DNA of 42,877 nt from NCBI GenBank assembly GCA_027600665.1, contig JADGJL010000103.1, forward strand, positions 1 through 42,877, in the 5' to 3' direction. The notes under the pieces were generated by a model. That model searched no databases. It saw nothing but the letters and a program-made list of their open reading frames with translations, and was not told where the DNA came from. The position numbers and the translations under genes were made by a program. Within the stretch, counting starts at the first letter, position 1; the number at the start of each line of letters is the position of its first letter. This DNA is from Irineochytrium annulatum (taxonomy: Eukaryota > Chytridiomycota > Chytridiomycetes > Chytridiales > Chytridiaceae). Below are positions 33,501 to 42,877 of the stretch, piece after piece.

Positions 33501-35979
33501 AGTCGAGGTCACGATTCTGCTCTCACTTCTTTGCAAAAATGGCAGTGACGCGAGAGCTTCGCCAGCCGACAACAGATGCGCAAACACAGGCTGCGAAAAT
33601 ATGTGCAAGTTTCGCCGCAAATGTACATTTGGCTGAGTCAACAAGTAGTCGTACACGTTCGTTTCGTCAGTAATGAGACCTTTATAAGTCTGCAAAGTGT
33701 TACAGAAGTGTTAACGAGCAGAATAGTACCTTTGTCTGAAGAAATTCCAACATCGCGGGATAAATGCCAAGCATGCTTTGTTGCCAAGCCTATAAGATGA
33801 GGTTAATATTCTAACTTCCAATAGAAAAAAAATTACGCACGTCGTCCAGAGCTATATACTTGCCATTTAAAAACACGCCGCCAGAGGAAGTGTCCACTCC
33901 TATGCGCGAATTAAATTCGCGGAGTTGCATGATATCTAACGATGTTGGATCCGACAAAACGGTGTCAAGACTTAGCCGAGAATTTTTTTTCAAAGCTGCA
34001 TCAATGACCATCCCCATGTGCGTGCTCTCTTTCGAAAGTTTGTGCAGCTGCTTAAAGTTAAGGACGCAAGCGTCCCTGAACATACCTCGATCAAGTATGC
34101 TTTAGCCTCTTTACGGCCGTGACTTTTGAGGACCCCATAGAGTGCTTTGGCGGCAACAACAGCTTTTTCACGTTAATCGGCGATCAAAATAAGGCTGCTT
34201 ACATATGTCCCGGTCGGCCGACGCATGAATCACCGGGATGACGCCAAAGCGCAGGGGAATGTCGCGCTCAATAAAGGTTAAGACTTCAACGAGGGCGCTT
34301 ATATGCACAGGATTTGCAAGGTTTACGGCCAAGAGGACCGAGAAGATGTTCTTCCGTAAGTAACGTAGTTGACCTGGGTAAGCCGGTCGCAAAAGCTGTT
34401 TTTTATCAGCAATTTTAATTAAAAAGGTATACTATGTTTACCTCTCGAATAGAGGGAGGCCAGCTTTTGTACCGTTTATCTTTCTCGAGGTCATTCCACC
34501 AGATTACCTTATCACATCGAACGTCAAACGCCTCGCCCCAGCCGAGATCCGTGGTTTGCTTCTCCTCGACGGAAGTTAACAACTCCTGGGCCTCATCGGC
34601 CGTGAAAGCTAGCTGTTCAATCGACAATATAACGTCTATCTCGTCAATCATAAGGCGCTGCAAACTACGAGAAGTCAAGAGAGTATGGTTATCGTCCTAC
34701 GAACCTGAATGGATCTAAGCTTGTAACATCAATATCAATGCCGTTTAAATAAAACTTGGTGGTCCCCGCCGGTACAATAGACATCGCATTGTGCCGCGCC
34801 GCCATAGCTATCTTTGCATCCAAATTCTGTGCGGCAATGACGTGTGCGTACTTTGGGAAGTCCTGCGTGATTCTTTGCAAAGCCAGCAAGGGATTACTAG
34901 CCCCAACAATCAACTGCGCAGTCTTAAGGCCGAGGTCTGGCACGCCGGTCAACACCACATTTTTATACGTCTCCTACCGGCCAGCTCCTCTGACGTCAAT
35001 GGAACGACTTCGGGCGTGTTATCTTCCAAAATTGCCAAAAAGTCGTCCGCTAACGGTTCTCTCCCGTCTTCCTTGATGAACTGCTCAATCGGACCACCTG
35101 AAGGGCCGCATTTAGTGACGCAACCAATCTCACCCTCCAACCTGTCACGTTTCGATCATCTTCGACTTTATATTCAGTGCTTTTTAAGAACAGCTCCACA
35201 CCATAACCAGATAAGGTAAACTTGTTGCCGCTTAACAAAGCCGCAACACTCGGGGGTTTAAATCTAAGAACGCCGGCGATCTTGCCGTCGTTTGCCATCG
35301 ACACAAGGGTGTTCTGCAAATCTTTGAACGCATGCGACCTAACATCCGCATAAAAAATCGCGGGCGACGAGCGAAGCTCTACGGGGCCAAAGGGTATATC
35401 TAGTTGCAACCGTCTCGCAGATGGCCTTCATCACGGTTTCTTACTCGTACGTCAGCGGAGAGATACTTACATGTTTGCGCCATTACTGTCCTTCACTGCA
35501 GCCAACAAGTCTTTTGACGTGCAAAGCTGCCGTCCTTGCCAAAGCACCCAAGATTCACATGACGCATCAAATGACGCCAACTCCCCAACTCCGTAGTCAC
35601 TGTAATACTGGTAGAACGCCTGAACAGCCGGCGCGTAGGTATGGGTAGAGAGAGCGAATGACAGCAACGACAGGGACGTTGAGCCGAACCCAAGCTCGGA
35701 GGACAAGAATGAGAGGCTCTTCGTGTATACCTCTTCCGGAGGTGTATGTCGCGTCAATAATCCAGATTGGAGCCAAGAAATGTACGAAAACACGGCAGTC
35801 GTGTTCTGCGCCGCCAGAAACGAGCTATGTTACTGGTTAGCACGCGTTCATATGCCAGCCACTTGCATGATCTCCAACTCCAACGGCGGCGTCGGCCAAC
35901 CGTAGCGCACCAGGGTGGTTAAAGGAGGACTTCTTGCCGCAGCCGCAAGGGTGAGCCCCAACGTCAATACGAGTAACAT
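30553..35979 (-). CDS. UGGT: UDP-glucose:glycoprotein glucosyltransferase (1475 aa)
   Basis: This ER-lumen folding sensor reglucosylates misfolded N-glycoproteins so that calnexin re-binds them. Twenty-four exons from 35979 to 30553 close in phase (4428 nt); boundaries include 35979-35863, 35805-35471, 35413-35142, 34936-34705, 34047-33841, 33349-33032, 32210-31684, 31312-30853 and 30705-30553. A signal peptide is at the N-terminus ([15 protein letters not shown]), followed by tandem thioredoxin-like sensor domains ([43 protein letters not shown]) and a beta-sandwich stretch ([27 protein letters not shown]). The GT24 catalytic domain starts near residue 1230: [33 protein letters not shown], DxD at Asp1291/Asp1293 (FVDADQ), [23 protein letters not shown] and LPQEWLWCETWC. 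It ends in HDEL, an ER retrieval signal. All expected catalytic motifs are present. Its stop is 35 bp from the stop of the converging coiled-coil gene. Confidence 0.97.
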
Positions 35980-36624
35980 TGCACGCTAGGGAGTCGTCTT
36001 TATCTTGATCGGCTAATCACCTTTCCACTCGACGTTGTTGTAGGGTCTCCTTAGCTATGGATCCGCGATTACATCGCGGCTTTCCCGCGTTCAGCAGCGG
36101 ATGATCATTCTCAAATCGCGGCGCTTGTCCCAGATTCGTAGTCATGGCCCAAGATCGAGGCATGGAATGAACTCGGACACGTAAAACGACGGAAGCCGCT
36201 GGCAGGCCGCGTTGCGACGTTTAAAGTAATGTGCTGTTAGGATCTTGTCGCCTTTCCTTGGTAAACCGGTATCATGGTTCGAGCGACTTTTAGCAGAAGG
36301 CTGATGATTACCACATGAAGAATTGGTGAGAGAGACTGATATAACTCCTACTGCATACAATTTATCACAAAACCATGTAATAACTAGGCACAGAATGACG
36401 ACTGCGTTGCGAAGACCTCCGCTGCCCTATGCGTGCCACCCAACTTAAGAGCATGTGAAAGAGTATCCGTCGCATTGCTTTCCCGTCAAAAAAGCTACCC
36501 GGCGATGTTGCCATAAAACCTTAACGACCACCGCTGCCGGCTATCATCTCTCCCCCCCTCCCGTAACAGCATTTGAAAACAGTAACCGTAAACCACAGCC
36601 ATCTTGCGGTTTGCGCAATGGATG
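35980..36624. other. intergenic region between MIP1 and UGGT
   Basis: About 645 bp hold the 3' end of MIP1 and the promoter of UGGT (both transcribed leftward). A 72-codon minus-strand frame at 36142-36360 has no recognisable feature. Nothing else is seen. Confidence 0.55.
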
Positions 36625-39600
36625 CTACTCAGAACCGCTTGGCTTCTGCATCTTGGCCTCAGAAGTCGACGGCTTTAGGCTTTGCTTTAAATCCCTACCC
36701 GCCGCAAGAGATTCTGCCTCTGATACGGTTCTCGCCATTTGGGCTTTTAGCCAATTGATATTTTGATCCGACGCTTTCGACAGAGTAGGAGGCAACGTCG
36801 TTGTCTTAATGCCGGGCAGCTGTTTCATGCAAAGGAGCTTCTCTAATTCCGACTTGCCAAATTGCGACAATAAGTCATAGATGTTGTAGGATTCTCCGAC
36901 TGGGATGGGATGTGGGTTGGATGGCGTAACGCATGTCATGTCGACCTCCTTTCGTAGCACGTGATCGACATCGATACTTGAGAAAAAAGCGATATTCTTC
37001 ACATCGGTAAGAGGCAGGGCAATGACGTTAAGGCATACATACCAGCGGTAAATCCAACATGCCTAGTGACTTCGCAAAAAACGCCCGAGTCCACAAATTG
37101 CTGACTTGCAAAGCCCACGCGACCTTTTTCACGTCCTCTTGTGGGACTAAATATCGCACTTCGTCATGAATACTCAACATAAACCGGCCGTCGACATCCA
37201 TACTCCGCATCAAGTAGTTCATGGAGACAAGGAGCAGATGCAAGTAGTCGACGCCCGACGACTGCACAATCCAATTCACACGGCTCGTCATATACTGCAA
37301 GGAGATTAGCAGGCACCGACGGCTTTGAAAAGACTTACGTCATTCTTAACATACCGTGGCAGCATAGAGTTCGGAATTTTGCATTTCAAAGCGGGCGTCT
37401 CGGGGCAGTTCGACTCCGCGATTCGCTCCAAGGCGTTGAACATAAATGATTCGGATCCCCCAAACCAAAATTTTCCAGAACCCCCAGGGCGTTTGGCTCT
37501 TTCACCCTTCGTTTGTCGATATAGACCTTCAGCCAGCTCCTTAGCCTCCGCTTCGCTAATGCCCGGCTTGTTTTGCATAAGCAGTTGCGTCGTATGATTT
37601 CTCCCAGCGCCGTACATCCTCGAGTAGTTAAAAGCCTTTGCCTCATCCCGAGTGATCCCTGTGATAGACGCAGTGACAGAATGCATATCCGTCTTGTCCT
37701 TCTTGTTCCCTTTCAGCGTCATATATCCGAGAGGAGTGCCTCCGTGAATACCAAACTCGGCGTCACCAAGAAGAGAGCAAATCCATAGCTCCTCGCTGTC
37801 AACATCCGCACCAACAATAGAGTAGCCGTCTGGAGCCTTTACTAAAGACTTTAACTCCGAGCCGATCCGATCCGGTTGTGCGTTGGAAGCTGTAAGCCAA
37901 AGAGGTTCTACGGCTCGGCGAGTGGTCGTCCCCATAACAATGACCTGAGGGAGAATAACGAAAAGGTCATCCGGGCGCGGTCCGTCGGCATTATAAGCGG
38001 GCAGCACGATTTGATCGTGAACGCGTCGTTGAGTGGACTTCCAGTAAGAACACTCCGAATTCAACTGTATGATATCCTTTGCGGAATCGTACTGTGAGGT
38101 CATCAGCCCCGATTCGAAGGACTTGATAAAAAACTTCGCGAGCGGGTTGCCACAGTTTGCGTTTCCCCCATCTTTATGAGGCAGTCGATAATAAATGAAC
38201 TTGTTAGCCTCTCGTTCCACTCTTTCATCGTGCTTCTTATCAGAGGGATCATTGGGGAACTCCAACGGATCGGCGTCAAATTTATCTCGATCTTCTGTCG
38301 GAACGCGGAAGGTCCATCCGAAGGCTTTCGTATAGTATAAAGGATATGACCTCCACTGCAATTTAAGTAAATACGGGCTGACACGCATACTTGGGGTGAT
38401 TATCAACTTGTGCAGCTTCTTATCATATAAATTCATGTACCACTCGGGCTTAGTGGAGTTCCCATACGTAGTTGAGCCTGAAGGTGTCCATTGAAGATTT
38501 CGAAGCCAAGGGTCCAGCCGCTTTTCACCTTTATCCACCGAAAGGGTTTGCTCGGCAAGACTGCCCAGGATGCTGCCAATGGAATTCTGATGCTCATTGT
38601 ATTTTTTATCCGCCGACGAGATGAAATGATCCCATGCACTGGTTGTCGTCAAAAAAGATGTCCCCATTTCTAATATTCCGGCAAAGGAGACAGGATGCGG
38701 GCATTTCTTCCAAAACTCGTCCAAAAGTTTTGAAAAGAGCTCGTGTGTAATCGAGACGTCGTTTGCGCAGTAGTTAAAATACCTTTGAAGGTCACCTTTA
38801 ACGAGAGCGACATCTCCCTTCTCAAAAGCTTTCCGATCGTCTTTCGAAACCTTCTTCTTTAGGTACAAATTCGCCACGTCCGCTAAATTGTTCATAGAGC
38901 CATGACTCATCCAAGCCCGTTCAGTATCGATAACATTCTCAGTAGCTTTCGTATGCTCGAACTCGCCGTCAATCACCGGAACCGCCTCCAAGGCCGTTAG
39001 TGTTGCAAGCGCTTTCTTATGCTTCATCCAAAGAGGCCGTTGCTGCACCGAGAGACCACCCACAGCACAATGTAGGCTCATAGTATCCAGCCACCTGCAC
39101 TTCGTCTTCGAGAGGCCATACTCCTCCCGGACCCTGGCTCGATCATACCCGACGTGGTGCCCGACGATAATTCTCGGATCATCGAACCGGCCCATCGGTA
39201 TCAAATCTTCGTACTTCGGTTTTCGGTCCGTTTCCCACACGATATCTTCGGCCATGTACGAATACCATGCACTCGCCGATGCGGCCACCGCGATAACACC
39301 CATGTTGTGCTTCGGCATCGTTTCCACATCAAAGACAAGCGCGGTCTCGTCGGGGTGTGGGACCATCTCGGCCTCCTTTCCTTCAACGTATTTTGTCCAG
39401 CCTTTGTTGCTTCCAATCCACCTCTGCGGCTTTGGGGGCAGCTTCGCCTCCGCCAATTTCTGTGCGAGCACCTTGTAGGGCTCTGACTGCTCCCGTCCAA
39501 GAGCTTCGAAATGATTTTCCAGCGAGTTGCCAATCAAGGACGGGAGCGGCATGTCGACATCTTTCAGCTCATTCGCGCTTTCGCCCCACAGCTTAAATCT

Positions 39601-39774
39601 CTCGTCCTTCAACAGGTCCGTGGCCAGCTTCTCCACTTGCTTCCCGGCAGGGGATTGACTACGTCCAAAAAGCTGCAGCCTAAGGCTTTCCGATATCATC
39701 TGAACCCCGACCGCGTTGCGACGCACGGCCGTGGCTCGCGGTGCAATCGAGAACAATCGCCGAACAGTGTTCAT
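36625..39774 (-). CDS. MIP1: mitochondrial DNA polymerase gamma (1019 aa)
   Basis: This is the family A polymerase that replicates mitochondrial DNA. Three exons: 39774-37339, 37294-37043, 36996-36625. The N-terminus is basic and hydroxylated without acids ([20 protein letters not shown]), as in a mitochondrial targeting sequence. Exonuclease motifs: Exo I FDVET (Asp149, Glu151), Exo [13 protein letters not shown] (Asp211), Exo III YCANDV (Tyr335, Asp339). Polymerase motif A is [10 protein letters not shown] (Asp657), motif [16 protein letters not shown] (713 onward) and motif [10 protein letters not shown] (His855, Asp856). Between B and C is [10 protein letters not shown], then [20 protein letters not shown]. 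After motif C come VAFFS-like [17 protein letters not shown] and TPSNP as in human POLG, then about 70 less conserved residues. Motif B has Ser-Arg-Met where human POLG has Gly-Arg-Ile; all catalytic acids are present. The 5' end lies 164 bp from a copia fossil. Confidence 0.96.
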
Positions 39775-39938
39775 TTTCGTCCGAAGAAATTGACGATCAG
39801 CGGACCAAAGACTTTCTTTTTATGTCACTGGGAAGGAGAGTAAGGGCGAAGGAGAAGGACGAATGTTCGACCTCACGCCGCCAGCGTCCTTGTCGTCGAG
39901 AAGGCGAGCCGCCCCATAAGAATCGATTAGGGAGCTCG

Positions 39939-41421
39939 CTACAACACACTTTGCAGTGTGCGCGACGCGACCGCTTCGAGATCCGAGTCCGCCACGGTAG
40001 GGTACCATTTGCTGCGCGCGATGACTGCTCTACTGCTGAGCTTAACGAAAGTCCCGTTTCTGAAACGACGTGTCTCCGGGTCGCTGACCCATTCGGCGTC
40101 CGAGTAGCTCTCCGGCGTCACTCACCCAGCTCGCAATCGACTTCAAAGTCCCCTTTCTCTCATATGTACGTTAGCCGCATGCCGCCGATGTTGCGCAAGT
40201 AGGCCATCACACGTGGGCCACTTCCAAGAAAATTTTGCGCTGACAGGCCATAAAGAGAGTTAATTGCAAATGATATATCCGGCCGGGTATTCAGAAGATT
40301 TAACGATTTCACCACATGGCGCCAGTGGTTTGGTCCGTCAGATTTGCCAGATCATCACCCCTGCGTCGGCGATACGGTTGAACTCAATCAATCCTAGCGT
40401 CCCAAGGGGTCAATCGTGTCTCGTTAGCCAGTTGTTGAACTCCTCGATGATTAACTAGAAATACACCTGTTGGTCAATGGTCATCGAACCATCGTCATCA
40501 TATACGAGCATGGCCGTACTTCGACAAACTGACCCCATGTCGGTGATATCGTTGCGTAAGTTGATCAACTCAACCAATCCACTTCTGCTCCAGGCCCCAC
40601 GTAAACACGATCCCCGCAATGTTAGTATCAAGTAGTACCTGTAGTTTTGGTAGTTCATCAGGTCCGTGATAGCAGCCTTGGCAGTTGGCAGCGAGTTTGC
40701 TCTTCGGACTCGTAGCGAGACAGGTGCGTCGTTTGCTCAAGAATTGAACTTGAGATGTGCAACTGAAAATCAATCGTTGATTGAGCGAATTCCTCTGCCT
40801 GATTGGACGTTCTGAGGCAAACGAAATGATTGGTGCGGAGTTTGACATGCGCCCAATATTCTGACTGATCCTATGCCGTGCGTCTCATTTCAAGAATGAG
40901 ACGTGGCATAATGTAGGACACTTGTGCTATACTATCGGTTCATGAAATGCCCTAAATGACATCATCCGTAGTTCAGTCTAATCACTAAACAGAACGCGGG
41001 TCGAGCCATTTTTGGATTTCACTTTCACGTATACGTGTTTACACCTTATCTCGCCTCCTTGAGTAATCTTCATTCCACGGGTAATCTTCATAACTTGGCC
41101 AATGTCGATAAGGGTAGCTAGTCCCTTAATTATTAGCAATCAAGTAGATCTTTGGAGGATCCCGTGGATTTCACCAACTCTATAGGCGGGTCTTTGCTTG
41201 CATCGGACAATGCTTGCTGAGTCTCCCTACTTTCACTATGCTTAAGAATTTTGACTCCATTCCACCGTTAACCCATTGGTGTTGCTCTTTCCCCAAGAAT
41301 GAGTGTGATTCCTATCCGACGGGAACGTTTAGGACTTAGCGCCGCACCACCTCTTAGTGATTATGGCATATCGAACCGATATGTATATTCACATATATGT
41401 GACACTGCGTTCCGCTTGACA
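39939..41421 (-). mobile_element. decayed Ty1/copia retrotransposon (copy B), internally deleted
   Basis: Read leftward, an LTR (41421 to about 40960) is followed by disrupted sequence. From about 40310 comes the end of copia reverse transcriptase (TRPDISFAINSLYGLSAQNF, then MAYLRNIGGMRLTY), and at 40121-39939 RNase H (ESYSDAEWVSDPETRRFRNG, then TVADSDLEAVASRTLQ). The order LTR-RT-RNase H fits a minus-strand element, but only about 650 bp separate the LTR from the reverse transcriptase end, so gag, protease, integrase and most of the RT are deleted. No 3' LTR is seen before MIP1. Numerous stops show it is dead. The stretch 40330-40960 holds short unassigned open frames only. Confidence 0.8.
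40960..41421 (-). repeat. LTR of copia copy B, inverted relative to copy A
   Basis: On the minus strand it starts TGTCAAGCGG at 41421 and follows the copy A LTR throughout, including GATATGCCATAATCACTA, AGCAACACCAATGG and AAGTAGGGAGACTCAGCAAG, and runs to about 40960. Differences and indels are scattered, so the two LTRs belong to one family but are not recent copies. Confidence 0.8.
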
Positions 41422-41499
41422 TGAGCATCTCACGCCAGTCGATGCGCGCGACCTAACGAATGAATTTAAAAATACGGTAACATTTTTAGACCACGCGAG

Positions 41500-42877
41500 C
41501 GCATAGGCACGGAGTCCATAAGTCCACACGCCATCGAGCTTTGGCCCCATTCAAAAATCCCAAATACGCAAGCACACCACGAAGTAAAGGGAAACCCAAA
41601 ATTAATTGAGAACACGTCGACTAAATGCTAGAGGATCGCGTACTTCGTCCATCACGATCACCATTTGCTGCAGGCATTACACTGGCACAAAAAGCTGGCG
41701 GTTCCATGCGTTTTGCACGGGTTTCCGCTCCCTGAACTCAATAACGGTGAAAGACCTCTATCCCTTAGAAACATTGGAAGGCAATAAATGTTTTACGAAA
41801 ATGGACCTCTTGTCGGGGTTTTGGCAAATCCCCGTGAAGGAGCAAGATTGTCATAAAACAGCGTTTGTCACATCTGGAGTTTATACGAGTACAACGTCAA
41901 GCCTTTCGGTTTGTGCATAAGACCCTCCACATTCCAGCATTGTACGGATGTTGCTCTCGCAGGGTTTAAATGGGTCCATTGCATGCATGATGTTGACGAC
42001 ATTATTATCTTCTCTAAAACTGTCGACGAGCACTTCCTGCGCCTTGACTCAGTTCTGCGCTGTCTACAACCTCAAAGGCAAACCCTCAAAATGCCACTAT
42101 CTACATGAGGAACTCCCATTCCTCGGACAACACGTCTCTGCAAAGGGCATCTTCAAAACCTTTGTCAAAATCGCTCCGTCTCGATAACGGCATACTCCCT
42201 TCTCCCTCCGTTAACTTCAGATGTTTATGGGCTTTTCCAACTACTTAAAGCGCTTTGTTCCTGATTTTGCATATGCCGCCCAATCACTATACATGTTAAT
42301 GAAGCCAAACTCACCCTTACACTGGTCTAATGTCTGCGAAAAAGCATTCCGGAATATAATTAATGTGCTGAAGCAACCCACTGTCCTGGCCTTCCCCACA
42401 GACGATGACCAACTTATCACCACTTGCGATGCATCAGGCACCGGTCTCGGGGCCGCCCTTTTCATCAAACCCAAAAATGTCAATCGCTCGGACAGGCGTC
42501 CCGTTATGTTTGCCAGCCGCACCCTCAACTCCGCTGAACATAAATGCTTCAATACCGACCGAGAAGGTCTTGCAATTTTCTGCGCCGTCCAGGCTTGGGG
42601 CCATCACATTTGAGGAAAACCCTTCATGGTCGAGATTGACCAGTCCGCCCTGTTACCTCTCTTCCGCAAAGGCCATCTTAAGGGTCGCTTTGCTTGCTAC
42701 GCCTACGCATTACAGGATTTTGATCCATGTCGCTGGTAAATCCAATGTAGTGCCGGACACCCTATCACGCGCGCACTTACCACCTCCTGCACCCATTGGC
42801 GCTCACGCTCCACACTACTTTTGTTCAGAGTACACCGCTGCTCTCGGCTTTTGATATATCATCCCGCTTTCATGCAC
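41500..42877 (+). mobile_element. degenerate Ty3/gypsy pol (partial, runs off the window)
   Basis: Several reading frames carry successive parts of one gypsy-type pol. At about 41740-41890 is reverse transcriptase (KMDLLSGFWQIPVKEQD, HKTAFVTS). At 41911-42108 comes PSTFQHC, then the catalytic box read as HDVDDIIIFSKT, then DEHFLRLDSVL. At 42221-42613 are the connection and RNase H (MGFSNYLKRFVPDF, TTCDASGTGLGAALF, FASRTLNSAEHKCFNTDREG). At 42620-42790 is the RNase H end (GKSNVVPDTLSRAHL). Stops and frame changes between the blocks mean it is not functional as it stands. Integrase and the 3' LTR would lie beyond the window; no 5' LTR, gag or protease is seen to the left. Confidence 0.88.

Noticed and set aside
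35980..36624. 72-codon minus-strand frame at 36142-36360 as a small gene
   Set aside because: No homology, no flanking splice signals that extend it, and it lies in the expected UGGT promoter region.

Overview
This window is a piece of a nuclear genome from a fungus. It shows intron-rich protein genes with short spliceosomal introns, mostly about 40-60 nt, with GT...AG ends and CTAAC/CTGAC-like branch points. Fungal signatures include a fungal-type I fatty acid synthase, fungal-length POLG/Mip1, a fungal-type Sec1 and an HDEL-tailed UGGT, alongside decayed Ty1/copia and Ty3/gypsy retroelements. The fused beta-alpha FAS, the HOOK gene and a possibly ciliary coiled-coil gene would fit a zoosporic (chytrid-grade) fungus. 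The FAS fusion is also known from some Basidiomycota, so the phylum is inference. All exon models were built by hand by reading splice sites and checking phase; every multi-exon model given closes in frame.

Layout. 1-98: possible last exon of an unidentified + strand gene. 772-13567 (-): one 17-exon gene for a single-chain fatty acid synthase of 3946 residues, carrying all beta-subunit domains followed by all alpha-subunit domains. 14340-14860 (-): broken eIF4A relic. 14963-16134 (-): GPI2/PIG-C, head-to-head with NDUFB9 (16186-16687, +), with only 51 bp between the start codons. 16857-18778 (-): heat shock factor. 19394-22540 (+): decayed Ty1/copia element with a 5' LTR, pol relics and the first bases of a 3' LTR. 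22704-25477 (-): SEC1. 26180-29091 (+): HOOK. 29276-30517 (+): coiled-coil protein. 30553-35979 (-): UGGT. 36625-39774 (-): mitochondrial DNA polymerase MIP1. 39939-41421 (-): second decayed copia element, whose LTR is homologous to the first but in opposite orientation. 41500-42877 (+): degenerate Ty3/gypsy pol running off the end.

The genes are mostly conserved housekeeping functions: fatty acid synthesis, GPI anchor synthesis, respiratory complex I, stress transcription, exocytosis, dynein cargo linkage, ER glycoprotein quality control and mtDNA replication. They do not form an obvious pathway cluster. SEC1, HOOK and UGGT all serve membrane traffic or the secretory pathway, but this may be chance. 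The structural story is a compact five-gene block (SEC1-HOOK-coiled coil-UGGT-MIP1) bracketed by oppositely oriented copies of one copia family, with further retroelement debris to the right.

I found no RNA gene, CRISPR array or prokaryote-type operon by eye. I did not find a wholly new system. The most useful observations are the FAS fusion and its stop-free 3n introns, the inverted LTR bracket, the copia fossil at the MIP1 promoter, the very tight GPI2/NDUFB9 divergent pair, the eIF4A relic and the unassigned coiled-coil gene.
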